In this document: positions 47,257 to 57,500 of the stretch, piece by piece
Layout: every line of letters starts with the position of its first letter
Numbering within the stretch: position 1 is the first letter of the stretch
Source: CAYYJR01 sp964472305
Lineage (GTDB): Bacteria; Armatimonadota; Hebobacteria; CAIYQO01
NCBI GenBank assembly: GCA_964472305.1
Contig: CAYYJR010000001.1
Coordinates: forward strand, 186,001 to 250,000
DNA: 64,000 nt
Direction of reading: 5' to 3'
The notes under the pieces: model-generated
What the model saw: only the letters and a program-made list of their open reading frames with translations
Databases searched by the model: none
Told to the model about the DNA's origin: nothing
Program-made: the position numbers and the translations under genes

Positions 47257-48324
47257 TTACACCCACTTGCGTGTTTTGAAATACCAGAACTCCAGTGCGC
47301 CAATGGCGACGATGACCAGCACCAGCAGCGGCACGCCGTAGGGTGATTCGGATTGCAGCCCCATGCCGTGCAGGTTGACGCCGTAAAGGCCGGTGATGGC
47401 GGAGGCAGTGGTGAGGATGGTGGCGATGACGGTCAGGCGCTGCATGTTGCGGTTCATTACGTTGGAAAATTCGGTCATATTGTTCGACATCTCCGCCAGC
47501 CGGTTGGCGATGGCCGACTGGTAGGCGCCGAGTACGTTGGTCATCATATCGCGATAGGTATCCACCAGCTCGATCAGGTATTCCACCTGCATGCGCAGGT
47601 CATAGAGTTCGATTTTGCTGTGCTCCAGCGAGATGGGCAGCACCCCGGCCGGCTCCTCTGCCAGTTCGCAGATGCGGTCGAGCACGCGGCGCAACGGGCC
47701 GAAGTATTTGCGCAACTCCAACAGGGCGTGGTTGAGGTGGAAAATGTCCTGCTGCAACTCCTGCAGGTTCACCGCGTTGATGGCATCGCTGACGCATTCC
47801 TCCAGCTTCTCCAGCCGCGCCGGAATCTCTTCCAGCACCTCGTGGTAGTCCATCACGACCGTCTTCAATATGCGATAACAGAGGAAGGCCGCGGGGCCGT
47901 CGAGATAACCGGGTTGCTCGCGTTGCCAGAGGTCGCGCAGGTGGGTGAATTGCTCCTGCAGGCAGTTGTCGCGCACGGTGAGCAGGTAGTCCGTGCCGAG
48001 TACCAGTTCGATCTCGTGCTGAACCAGCATGGAGTGCGTGCTCGCGTGCCTGTTCAGCCGAATGCCGTGGATGGTGATGGCGAGGCACTGGGAGTCGTTG
48101 TGATGCAGCGTCGGTCGGGAGGTTTTGCCGGCAAGCTGTTCCTGCAGTTCTGCGGGCAGCACGATGCCGTCGGTCTGCAATTGCTGCAGCGCGGTGGGCA
48201 ACTCCGCCCGCTGCTGCCGGTGCGCGGTGGGAAAGACGAAATCGATCCAACGGCACTGACGCGACTGATCCCATACCACCTCGGGGCGCACCGCGGCATC
48301 ATCTGCGTGAATAGGCATGCGCAT
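47257..48324 (-). CDS. CorA/ZntB-like divalent cation channel
   Basis: The 355-residue protein has the CorA alpha/beta N-terminal domain, a long helical stalk (about 165-290) and two C-terminal helices. The conserved YGMN before the second helix is YGVN here. The Met-to-Val change is also reported among ZntB-type relatives, where substrates and direction differ from Mg2+ import. Start at 48324 or 48318 (two in-frame ATGs after AGGAAAG). Confidence 0.85.
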   Translation of the reverse strand: MRMPIHADDAAVRPEVVWDQSRQCRWIDFVFPTAHRQQRAELPTALQQLQTDGIVLPAELQEQLAGKTSRPTLHHNDSQCLAITIHGIRLNRHASTHSMLVQHEIELVLGTDYLLTVRDNCLQEQFTHLRDLWQREQPGYLDGPAAFLCYRILKTVVMDYHEVLEEIPARLEKLEECVSDAINAVNLQELQQDIFHLNHALLELRKYFGPLRRVLDRICELAEEPAGVLPISLEHSKIELYDLRMQVEYLIELVDTYRDMMTNVLGAYQSAIANRLAEMSNNMTEFSNVMNRNMQRLTVIATILTTASAITGLYGVNLHGMGLQSESPYGVPLLVLVIVAIGALEFWYFKTRKWV

Positions 48325-48482
48325 CTTTCCTGCAAAACGGGTAGGTATGTTCAGTGTAGCATGATGGGTGAGAGAATGCAAAACGCTGTCCGGAGGGAGT
48401 GCCGGTTTGACGCCCGCCCGCGAATCAGCCTATAATCGCCTGGGGCCACGCGCCCCGATTTCGTGACGAAGGTGGCATTTTT

Positions 48483-49700
48483 GTGTCGGCAATACGCAGT
48501 GAACAGCACTCCCTTCCCGATGCGCGCGGCTATTTCGGGCCGTTCGGCGGTTGCTACGTGCCGGAAACGTTGAAAGCGCCGCTGGAGGCGCTGGCGGCGG
48601 CGTATGATGCGGCAGTCGCTGATCCGGCGTATCAGGCGGAGTTGGACGAATACCTGCGCACCTACGTAGGCCGGCCGTCGCTGCTGTATCGCGCCGACCG
48701 GATAACCGACTATTATGATGGTGCCACCATCTATCTCAAGCGCGAGGACCTGTGCCACACCGGCTCGCACAAGCTGAACAACGTGATGGGCCAGGCGTTG
48801 CTGGCGCGAAGGATGGGTAAAACGCGGCTGATCGCCGAGACGGGTGCGGGACAGCACGGGGTGGCTACCGCCACCATTGCCGCGCTGTTTGCCATGCCAT
48901 GCACCATCTATATGGGCGCGGAGGACGTGGAACGGCAGGCGCTGAACGTCTTTCGCATGCGCCTGTTAGGTGCGGAAGTGGTGTCGGTGCAGACCGGCAG
49001 CCGCACATTGAAAGACGCCATCAACGAAGCCTTTCGCGATTGGGTAACCAATTTGCATTCCACCTTTTACGTGTTCGGCACCGCCGCCGGTCCGGCGCCT
49101 TACCCGCGCATGGTGCGCGATTTCCAGCAGGTAATCAGCCGCGAGATCGCAGCGCAGATGCTGGAGCGCGAAGGTCGCCTGCCCAACGCGGTAGTCGCCT
49201 GCGTGGGCGGCGGCAGCAATGCCATCGGCGCCTTCGCACAATTCATCGACACCCCCGCGGTCGCTCTGTATGGGGTGGAAGCGGGCGGACACGGGGTGGA
49301 CAGCGGCAAACACGCCGCCACGCTCTCCGCCGGACGACCCGGCGTCCTGCACGGCAGCCACAGCTTCCTGCTGCAGGACGAACACGGACAGATTATCGAG
49401 ACCCATTCCATTTCCGCCGGGCTGGATTACCCCGGCGTCGGACCCCAGCACAGTCTGCTGAAAGCGTCGGGACGCGCCACGTACGTGTCCGTCACCGACA
49501 ACGAGGCTGTGGACGCCTTCCAACGGCTCACCCGGTTGGAAGGCGTCATGCCTGCTCTGGAAAGCTCCCACGCGGTAGCATATCTTTCCACGCTTGCCCC
49601 GGCATTGGGCCGCGGCAACACCATCGTCGTCTGCTTATCCGGTCGTGGAGACAAAGATGTCCAGCACATACAACGCTATCTCGATGCCCATGGAGGATGA
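48483..49700 (+). CDS. trpB: Tryptophan synthase beta chain
   Basis: The 405-residue enzyme is a complete TrpB1: GPFGGCYVPETL near the start, the PLP lysine in TGSHKLNNVMGQ, AETGAGQHGVATATIA and the phosphate-binding loop GGGSNAIG, plus the C-terminal serine region SGRGDKD. It joins indole and serine to form tryptophan. GTG start behind GAAGGTGG. No trpA or other trp gene is adjacent, which is unusual. Confidence 0.97.
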   Translation: MSAIRSEQHSLPDARGYFGPFGGCYVPETLKAPLEALAAAYDAAVADPAYQAELDEYLRTYVGRPSLLYRADRITDYYDGATIYLKREDLCHTGSHKLNNVMGQALLARRMGKTRLIAETGAGQHGVATATIAALFAMPCTIYMGAEDVERQALNVFRMRLLGAEVVSVQTGSRTLKDAINEAFRDWVTNLHSTFYVFGTAAGPAPYPRMVRDFQQVISREIAAQMLEREGRLPNAVVACVGGGSNAIGAFAQFIDTPAVALYGVEAGGHGVDSGKHAATLSAGRPGVLHGSHSFLLQDEHGQIIETHSISAGLDYPGVGPQHSLLKASGRATYVSVTDNEAVDAFQRLTRLEGVMPALESSHAVAYLSTLAPALGRGNTIVVCLSGRGDKDVQHIQRYLDAHGG

Positions 49701-49701
49701 C

Positions 49702-50745
49702 GTGCGCCCGCGCCGCGTCCCATGGCGCAGCCTCCTCTGCCTGCTGTTGTTGCTCGCGGCGGGCGCCTACGGCGTGGTTACGTATCCGTCCATCATCGCG
49801 ACCCACCGTGACGAGTTACGCCAGCATGATCTGCCGCTGGCCGGTCTGGTGGCGGAATCCACCGAGTGCCTGCTGGCGGATGATGCGGTGGGCAGTCCGG
49901 CGTCACTGGCCGGGCCCATCGCGCCGCTCTTTCGCACCGACACCGACCTGGCCTTCGTGCGCGTCTGGAATCGTAGTGGTCGCCTGGTGTATGAGTTGAC
50001 GAATGCGGATCCCGCGACGCCGCGAACCGGTGATGCCGGCACACTGCCGGCGCTGGGCGCCGTGGAGGCGATCCATCGCGCGCAGGCCTGGGTGAAGACG
50101 GAGAAGTGCCTGGAAGGCATCGCGCAACTGCAACAGTTGCAACTGGACGAACAGGATCTGTCGGATGCCATGCAGCGTGCCATCGAGGCGGGCAAAGGCG
50201 CAGGCACGCATAGTGGATTGTATGTGCGCCAGGATGATCTGCTGCGCTTGACCGACGCGCTGACCGAGCAATATCCGCTGTTGAGCGCGGCGCGCGAGGA
50301 GATGACCGCCACGCTGGATGCGCTGACGCATAACGACGCGGAATCGTTGAGCACCGCGCTGCATGGGACGGAAAACGCGCTGACCGCCATCAGCCAGACG
50401 CTGGCGGAACTGCGCGTCAGTCCGCACACCGACATAGTGGCGCTGCCGGCGCCGTTGCTCGCGGTGGCGCCCGCACCGTCAGCCTGGTGGCATCCGCTGC
50501 TGCCGATTCGCGCGGGGCGGCGGCTGGTTACGCCGCTCTACGTGCCGTCGCAGGACAACACGGATGCGCTCATCACTCCGGCAGGCAGCGCGGAAGTGGT
50601 GTTCTACGATCGTCCGTCGCAATTGGCGGAACTGGCGATCCCCCGGTTGTATCCGTCCGGCGGATTGCTGCTGGCGGCGCTGCTGGTATTGCTGCTCCGA
50701 CGCCGCACGCGGCGCGTCAACTCGCTCTCCGCTTCGGCGGAGTGA
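49702..50745 (+). CDS. Two-helix membrane protein with extracytoplasmic domain
   Basis: The 347-residue protein has an N-terminal helix (about 10-27), a helical extracytoplasmic domain (30-310), and a C-terminal membrane helix ending in Arg-rich RRRTRR. The architecture resembles sensor or scaffold proteins, but no signalling output is present. Several starts are possible: GTG 49702 right behind GGAGG (overlapping the trpB end), or ATG 49657 behind GGAG inside trpB. Function unknown; translation is likely coupled to trpB. Confidence 0.6.
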   Translation: MRPRRVPWRSLLCLLLLLAAGAYGVVTYPSIIATHRDELRQHDLPLAGLVAESTECLLADDAVGSPASLAGPIAPLFRTDTDLAFVRVWNRSGRLVYELTNADPATPRTGDAGTLPALGAVEAIHRAQAWVKTEKCLEGIAQLQQLQLDEQDLSDAMQRAIEAGKGAGTHSGLYVRQDDLLRLTDALTEQYPLLSAAREEMTATLDALTHNDAESLSTALHGTENALTAISQTLAELRVSPHTDIVALPAPLLAVAPAPSAWWHPLLPIRAGRRLVTPLYVPSQDNTDALITPAGSAEVVFYDRPSQLAELAIPRLYPSGGLLLAALLVLLLRRRTRRVNSLSASAE

Positions 50746-51220
50746 TGTCACCCGCCGCACCTTGTCCGCCGAAAGGCCCTTGCGACTCGACCGACATGTC
50801 GCGCACCTGCTGTTCCTGTTCGCCGTTCGTCGGCGTGCCGCCGTGCGCTGGCGTCTCCGCGCGCTCGTCGCGTGGGCGCCAGCGGCGCGAGGTTCGCGGC
50901 GGTGCCACCTTATCATTCTCCGCGCCGGTGAAACCGACCGCCGCGCCGGGATGCCCTTCCTCGCCCGCCAGCAAATCAGCATGATCCACCGTGGCGCCTT
51001 CGTTCATCGCTTCCGTATAGCCGGTGCCGGTGGTCAGTCCGTGCTCATCGAGGGGCGAGAATCCCTGACCTGACGGCGATCGCACGTCGTTGTCGGTCAG
51101 TTCGTCCACTGTGGCATCGGTGTCATTGTCGGGATCGTAGCTGCCGAATCCGCCGGGTATATTTTCCGCCTCGCTCGCAACCACATCGCCGGGGACATCA
51201 TTTTCGTAATCGCGCGGCAT
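50717..51220 (-). CDS. Acidic, disordered protein of unknown function
   Basis: The 167-residue product is rich in Asp, Glu, Gly and Pro, has no hydrophobic core and no signal peptide, and contains short repeats of TGxG and DND type. AAGGAG sits at proper spacing for ATG 51220. It overlaps the convergent membrane-protein gene by 29 nt. Such proteins are often stress or desiccation related, but that is a guess. Confidence 0.55.
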   Translation of the reverse strand: MPRDYENDVPGDVVASEAENIPGGFGSYDPDNDTDATVDELTDNDVRSPSGQGFSPLDEHGLTTGTGYTEAMNEGATVDHADLLAGEEGHPGAAVGFTGAENDKVAPPRTSRRWRPRDERAETPAHGGTPTNGEQEQQVRDMSVESQGPFGGQGAAGDITPPKRRAS

Positions 51221-51471
51221 TATTCGCTCCTTTTTGGCTGACCCGCGTGTTTGCGTGCCGCGGGGTGTCCTTCGCCTTGCCAGATAGTGGACCATTCCGG
51301 ATCGCCGGTTGTGCCGAATGTGCCGCCGACATCGCCGCTAATGGTATCGCGCGGCGTGCCGACGTCACCGGTATCGCCGCCTAACTCCGCGCCTGCTGCT
51401 TCTACCTCGTCATCCGGCGTGCCCACGCCGGTGCGCGGCTCCACGCGGGCGACTGGTTCATCTTTCCTCAT
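51220..51471 (-). CDS. Small acidic Gly/Thr-rich protein
   Basis: The 83-residue product is composed of low-complexity acidic turns (GTPDDE, GGDTGDVGTP, SGDVGGTFGTTGDPE), resembling its downstream neighbour in style. GAGGG is 7 nt before ATG. Its stop overlaps the following ATG by one base (TAATG), implying coupled expression as a pair. Confidence 0.5.
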   Translation of the reverse strand: MRKDEPVARVEPRTGVGTPDDEVEAAGAELGGDTGDVGTPRDTISGDVGGTFGTTGDPEWSTIWQGEGHPAARKHAGQPKRSE

Positions 51472-51550
51472 GTTTGTACCCTCAATCCCGGTGTGCCCCC
51501 GCGCGCGGCACGCAAACAGCCGGTGATGGACAATTCACGCCGATACCAAA

Positions 51551-51586
51551 CGCAACACCCCCGCCCGAATGGGCGGGGGTGTTGCG
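51551..51586 (-). terminator. Terminator hairpin after the metallopeptidase
   Basis: A perfect 16-bp stem with a GAAT tetraloop (51551-51566 with 51571-51586); in the minus direction it is followed by TTTGG. Placed just downstream of the gene at 51603. Confidence 0.75.
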
Positions 51587-51602
51587 GTATGAGAATGATA
51601 GC

Positions 51603-52190
51603 TTACTGTTTACCGAAGATCGTGGTCAGTTCCGGATCATGGAAGACCGAGTCGATTAAGCCGTACAGCACTGGATCGCGCGCGCGCAGGCCATGTCGAT
51701 CGACCTGGCGTCCGTCATCGGTGCGGCCATCCAGATGGTGCAACAGATAGGCGGTGACGCCTTCCGCGAAGTATTCGCGGGGGTTGGTCGCCGCATACCA
51801 GTTGATCGGGTCACCCTGCTTCCACACGCGATGGAAATCCTTTGACGTGGTATAGTAAAAATACCCATCCTTGGCCAGTGCGTGATCGAGCAGGTGGCAG
51901 AACTCGTGCAGCAACACCTGGTTTCCCATGGTGTCCGGCATATAAATGATGCAGTCATCCGGATTGAACCAGGCCGCCTGGTTGCTGTCCATTAATTTGT
52001 TGCCGCAGCGCATGCCTCGCTCAACGATGCCATAGTAACTTGGCAGCCAGGGCGTCTCCCAGACCCACACGCCACCGCACGAGCGGCGTAGCCGGCGCTG
52101 AAGATGGGGCGGGAAGAGGCTATAGACATGCCGGACGTCATTAATGCGACTGCTCGCGCAGCGGCTGTGGGGTAGATCGAAATTTTCCAT
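51603..52190 (-). CDS. ATLF-like zinc metallopeptidase
   Basis: The 195-residue protein has the zinc motif HEFCH (in VLLHEFCHLLDH) and the downstream third-ligand region NPREYFAEGVTAYLL that characterises the anthrax-lethal-factor-like (ATLF) family. No signal peptide is visible, so the protein may be cytoplasmic or exported by other means. ATG at 52190 follows GGTGG, trimming 48 residues of the longer frame. A strong terminator lies after it. Confidence 0.72.
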   Translation of the reverse strand: MENFDLPHSRCASSRINDVRHVYSLFPPHLQRRLRRSCGGVWVWETPWLPSYYGIVERGMRCGNKLMDSNQAAWFNPDDCIIYMPDTMGNQVLLHEFCHLLDHALAKDGYFYYTTSKDFHRVWKQGDPINWYAATNPREYFAEGVTAYLLHHLDGRTDDGRQVDRHGLRARDPVLYGLIDSVFHDPELTTIFGKQ

Positions 52191-52534
52191 GATACCACCT
52201 ACTGCTATAATCATGGCGATGAAATGTCCGGGATTCGCGACACCATTATAGCGCGAAATCCCCAATTTGCAAATGGATACGCCGGAGATTTTCTGAAGAA
52301 TACTGTTGTAATTTATCGCTGAATCGGGTGACATTTTAGCGCTTACTTTGCCAGACTATTCAGGTATTTGAGCGTAAATACGGAGATTTTAACCTGAAAC
52401 ACTGCGGAAAAACAGGACGAATATTGCGGGAAATTGTCGGGAGGATCGATGGGTAAATTCGTCGGACAGTGCAATCCATCTCATTGGAATAAAGTCACCT
52501 GTCGATCAGTAATTATTCAGCGATGCAGCGTTCA
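52191..52534. other. AT-richer intergenic region
   Basis: About 345 nt, clearly poorer in GC than its surroundings, with no supported gene. It should hold the promoter of the metallopeptidase on the minus strand. Confidence 0.4.
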
Positions 52535-53833
52535 TTATCCGATGCTGCCGCTTGTTCCTCGCGGTTGACCCAGCACGTGATCGTCCCCGAGGTCGATGAC
52601 ACGCACGCGCACGAGGCGTCCGGCGCTGGCCGCCGGGAAGGGGGCGCATACGCGCAGGTAGGACGGCGTCAGGCCGTTGCCATGCGCTCCGGTGCGCTCC
52701 ACCAGCACGTCCACTTCGGCATCCAACAAGCTGGCGGCGTAGCGCCGGAACAGCGCGCGCTCCAACTCCTGCAAGGCGCGACCACGCGCCTCTTTGACCG
52801 CATCCGGCACTGACGGCCGCATCGTCGCCGCCGCGGTGCCGGGTCGCGGCGAGAAGGGGAAGATGTGCAGCTTGATGAAACCCATCTCAGCAATGAAGTC
52901 GTGCGAACGCGCGAAGGCCGCATCATCCTCGCCGGGGAAGCCCACGATGACGTCGGTTGTGAAGGTCGCATCGGGCATGGCGGCGCGCAGGCTCGCTACC
53001 AACTCCCGATACTCCGCTGTCGTATAGCCGCGGCGCATGGCGTGCAGCACACCGTCGTCGCCCGCTTGCAGGCATAGATGGAAATGCCGGCAGAGCGTGG
53101 GGTGGGCGGCCAGGCGCTCGATTAGCCGCATGTCGATGCCCATCGGCTCCAGCGAGCTCAGGCGCAGACGCGGTATGCCCAGTGCGCCGGTCGCGTCGAG
53201 TAGATCGGCCAGTCGCGTGGCAGGCAGGTCCAGACCGTAGGCATCCAGCCGGATGCCAGTGAGCACGATCTCCGGCAATCCTGCCTGCACCAGTGCCTCC
53301 AACTCCGCAATGACTTCCGCGATGGGCCGGCTGCACAGTGGGCCGCGTGCCAGCGTCACCGCGCAATAGGCGCAATGCTGGTTGCAGCCGTCCTGAATCT
53401 TCACCGTGGCACGCGTGCGCTCGATGGATGCGGACAGCCCCAACGTCATCGCCGTACCCGCGCTCTCAACCATGGTCGGCCGCAATTGCGCCACCAATTC
53501 GGGAATACGCTGCTGTTCGGAGAGCGGTACTACCGCGTCGACTCCGTCGATGGCAGCAAGTTGCTCGGTCTCGCGCGTGGCATAGCACCCGGTGACGATG
53601 AGTGTCGCCGCGTCGTTCAATCGTAATGCGCGCCGCAACGTCTTGCGTGACTTGGCATCCGCCTCGCGCGTAACGGTGCAGGTGTTGACAATATATACAT
53701 CCGCATGTGCTCCCGGCGGCACGATCACATACCCACGCGCAATCAGCGCGCGGGCCAGTGTGTCGCTGTCATACCGGTTCGCCTTGCACCCCAGCGTGGG
53801 CAAGGCGACGGTAACTGGTCGGGATGAATCCAT
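52535..53833 (-). CDS. mtaB: tRNA methylthiotransferase MtaB
   Basis: The 432-residue radical SAM enzyme has the N-terminal UPF0004 cysteines (LGCKANRY, NTCTVT, TGCYA), the radical SAM triad CNQHCAYC, ARGPLCSRP after it, and a C-terminal TRAM domain. It adds a methylthio group to t6A37 of tRNA. ATG pairs at 53836/53833 are possible; a TATAAT lies only 9 nt ahead, so the transcript may be leaderless. Longer N-terminal frames add 57 unlikely residues. Confidence 0.92.
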   Translation of the reverse strand: MDSSRPVTVALPTLGCKANRYDSDTLARALIARGYVIVPPGAHADVYIVNTCTVTREADAKSRKTLRRALRLNDAATLIVTGCYATRETEQLAAIDGVDAVVPLSEQQRIPELVAQLRPTMVESAGTAMTLGLSASIERTRATVKIQDGCNQHCAYCAVTLARGPLCSRPIAEVIAELEALVQAGLPEIVLTGIRLDAYGLDLPATRLADLLDATGALGIPRLRLSSLEPMGIDMRLIERLAAHPTLCRHFHLCLQAGDDGVLHAMRRGYTTAEYRELVASLRAAMPDATFTTDVIVGFPGEDDAAFARSHDFIAEMGFIKLHIFPFSPRPGTAAATMRPSVPDAVKEARGRALQELERALFRRYAASLLDAEVDVLVERTGAHGNGLTPSYLRVCAPFPAASAGRLVRVRVIDLGDDHVLGQPRGTSGSIG

Positions 53834-53845
53834 CATGGCAGCCGT

Positions 53846-53851
53846 ATTATA
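53846..53851 (-). promoter_or_regulatory. Perfect -10 box adjacent to the mtaB start
   Basis: TATAAT (reverse strand) ends 9 nt before the mtaB ATG, which would put the transcription start on or within about 3 nt of the start codon. No clear -35 box. Confidence 0.45.
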
Positions 53852-54528
53852 CACGAAGATGAGACATCCGTATGCTCCCGCGCATGGCTCGAATCCGTGT
53901 TCGCGCTCATAACATGAAAGAGGGATTCGGCAAAGATGGTACTTCCCGGCAGGAAACTCGGTGGACTTTACCTCGGCAGCGTGCCGAAGCAACGTGGCTG
54001 GCAATAAAGCAGATGGATCTGTGTGAGGGAATGTAGCAAATTTTTCAACATTGTTACTGATTATCTCGAATAATTGTATTAGAATTTGATAGTGTATCGA
54101 TAAACATATTGGTTGGTTGCTCGACGAGTAATTCAGATATAAACCGTCCTGTCAGTTATGGAAAATTTTGCTGCTCCACAATGCACCTCTTCTTGTTATA
54201 TCGAGAGATCCCTTAGTAGTAATACGTGTTTATCAGTGCAATATTACACGGCAATAACCCTCGTGTGTCGCAGTTATTTTAGTCGAAGGTCGCTATACAA
54301 TTTATAAGCAAAACGGCGCCTGTTATCTGTGAGCATCTACCAACTCACACCTTATATTGCATAAAGAATTAAACAACAATTATCAGGAGATAGACAGAGA
54401 ATTTGCTTGATGAAACGCGCGGTTTCCGCCCGTTGCCCCCAGAGATCACCGTCGACGGGGGATACGGTCGGAGAATCCGTAGCCGTGGCCCAAATGAATA
54501 TAGTCTACCACTGACAGGAGGACCCTTT
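53852..54528. other. AT-rich regulatory region and leader of the amyloid-like operon
   Basis: The stretch 54000-54400 is clearly AT-rich compared with its flanks and has no gene; TATACAAT near 54292-54299 could be a -10 element. Then 54405-54528 turns GC-rich with three possible hairpins (GCGG-TTT-CCGC near 54419; CCCCC/GGGGG around 54436-54461; TACGG/CCGTA near 54463-54481), followed by GGAGG 7 nt ahead of ATG 54529. This looks like a structured 5' leader; it does not match any riboswitch consensus I can recall. Confidence 0.4.
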
Positions 54529-57500
54529 ATGAGAGGAACACTGAAGAGACGGCTTGCGGTCTTATTGATGGCCGGCTCGCTTGCCTTCACCAGCGCGGTC
54601 TTCGCGCAAACGACATCAGACAATGGTGGCGCTGCCGCCGATAATACCTCGAGCGCGGCCGCAACCACGGTGACCGCTACCGAGAATGCGGCGACCAACG
54701 GTTCCCTCGCCACCGGCGACATCGCGGTGGATGCCAGCGCAGACGACGTGGCCAATGCCAACGAGAATGCCGCGAACGAGAATTCAATCGCCACCGGCGA
54801 CATCTGCGTCGATGCCAGTGCCGATGCCAATGCCGGGGAGAACGCGGCCACGAACGGCTCAAACATCAACGAGACGGATGTCGCCACTGGCGATATCGCG
54901 GTAGATGCCAGCGCCGATACGAACACTGCCACCAGTGCCGATCTGTCCAAGGGCGCTGGGGAAAATCTGGCCGACAGCGGCGGCACCGTCAATGAGACGG
55001 ACGTCGCCACCGGTGACATTGCGGTGGATGCCAGCACCAATACAGCCACCGACAATTCTGCGGACAGCGGAGAGAACGCGGCCACGAACGGCTCAAACAT
55101 CAACGAGACGGATGTCGCCACTGGCGATATCACAGTAGATGCCAGCGCCGATACGAATACTGCCAGCAGCGCCGATCTGTCCAAGGGCGCCGGGGAAAAT
55201 CTGGCTGACAGCGGCGGCACTGTCAATGAGACGGATGTTGCCACCGGCGATATCGCGGTGGACGCCAGCACCAACACCGATGCCTCGGCCAATGCGGGGG
55301 AGAATGCCGCGAATGCCGGCTCAACGGTGAACGAGACGGAAGTAAGCACCGGCGATATTGCGGTAGATGCCAGCGCCGACACCAATACTGCCAGCAGCGC
55401 CGATCTGTCCAAGGGCGCCGGGGAAAATCTGGCTGACAGCGGCGGCACCGTCAACGAGACGGATGTAGCCACTGGCGACATCGCGGTGGATGCCAGCACC
55501 AACACGGCTACCGACAACTCGGCGAACGCTACTGACAACGCCGCCAGCAACGGTTCGGCGGCGGCCAGTGAGAATGCCGCGAATGCCGGCTCGACGGTGA
55601 ACGAGACGGAAGTCACCACCGGCGATATTGCGGTAGATGCGAGCGCCGATACTAACACTGCCACCAGCGCCGATCTGTCCAAAGGCGCCGGGGAAAATCT
55701 GGCTGACAGCGGCGGCACCGTCAACGAGACGGAAATTGCCACCGGCGACATCGCCGTTGATGCCAGCACCAACACTGATGCCTCGGTCAATGCCGGAGAG
55801 AATGCCGCCAATAACGGCTCCAACCAAACGGTAGTGGAAACCGGGGATATTGCGGTGGATGCCAGTGCCGATACCAACACCACGGCGACCGCTGACAAGA
55901 CCGCAGGGGGAAATCTGGCCGATAACGGTGCCACACAGACGACGGTGGCCACCGGCGATATCGCGGTGGATGCCAGCACCAATACGGCTACCGACAACTC
56001 GGCAAATGCCACCGATAATGCCGCCAGCAATGGCTCCAACATCACCGATGTGGATACCGGCGACATCGCGGTGGATGCCAGCGCCGACACCAACACGACC
56101 ACCAGCACCGATCTGTCCAAGGGTGCCGGGGAAAATCTGGCCGACAGCGGCGGTACCGTCAATGAGACGGAAGTCACCACCGGCGACATCGCGGTGGATG
56201 CCAGCACCGACAACTCAGCGAATGCCGAGCAGAATGCAGCGAATAACGGTTCGGCGGCTGCCAACGAGAACGCCGCCAACAACGGCTCTGCTGTCACAGA
56301 CGTCACCACCGGTGACATTGCTGTCGATGCCAGCACCGACAACTCGGTCAATGCCGGCGAGAATGCGGCAACCAATGGCTCCAACCAGACGGTGGTGGAA
56401 ACCGGCGACATCGCGGTGGATGCCAGCACCGACAACTCCAAGGATGCAGGCGGCAACCAGGCTGACAACGGCTCAATCGCCACCGGCGACATTGCCGTTG
56501 ACGCCAGCACCAATACCGACCAGTCCAAGGTAGCCGGTGAGAATCTGGCCGACAGCGGCGCCAACCAGACGGTAGTGGAAACCGGCGACATCGCCGTGGA
56601 TGCCAGCACCGACAATTCCGCGAATGGCGAGAATGCGGCCAGCAACGGCTCGACCCTGAACAGCACTGACGTGACCACCGGCGACATTGCGGTGGACGCC
56701 AGCACCAATACCGACCAGTCGAAGGGGGCGGGTGAGAACATCGCCGACAGCGGATCGACGCTGAATGAGACGGAAGTCACCACCGGTGACATTGCCGTCG
56801 ATGCCAGTACCAATACCAACACCGATCAGTCGAAGGTCGCGGGGGAGAACCTGGCTGACAGCGGCGGTACCATCAATGAGACGGACGTCGCCACTGGCGA
56901 CATCGCGGTGGACGCCAGCACCAATACCGATCAATCGAAGGCGGCAGGTGAGAATATCGCCGACAGCGGATCGACGCTGAATGAGACGGAAGTCACCACT
57001 GGTGACATTGCTGTCGATGCCAGCACCGACAACTCCAAGGCTGCCGGCGAGAATGTCGCCGATAATGGCGCCAACCTGACGGATATTCACACCGGTGACA
57101 TCGCAGTCGACACTAGCACCAACACAAACACCGACAACTCGGCTGACGCCGGCGGGAATGCGGCCAACAATGGATCGCTCGCTACCGGCGACATCGCGGT
57201 GGACGCGAGCACAACGACGGACAACTCCACCAATGGCGGTGAGAATGCCGCAAACAACGGCTCAACCTTGAACAGCACCGACATCACCACCGGCGATATT
57301 GCGGTGGATGCCAGTGCCGATACCAACACCACGACCAACACCACGACCAACACCACGACCACGACGAACACCGATCAGTCGAAAGCCGCCGGTGAGAATA
57401 TCGCCGACAGCGGATCGACGCTGAATGAGACGGAAGTGACCACCGGTGACATCGCCGTGGACGCCAGCACCAATACCACGACCAACACCACCAACACGAC

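Noticed and set aside
54405..54528. A cyclic-di-GMP (GEMM) or cyclic-di-AMP (ydaO) riboswitch in the leader of the amyloid-like operon
   Set aside because: The conserved cores of these classes were looked for and not found; only generic hairpins are visible.
54369..56822. An 817-residue minus-strand open frame opposite the giant repeat gene, and similar frames at 57087-57371, 57510-58328 and 58329-58940
   Set aside because: They are mirror images of the repeat codons (repeated SALASTAMSPV phrases), have no ribosome binding site and would need to overlap the whole of a gene with a clear signal peptide and operon context.
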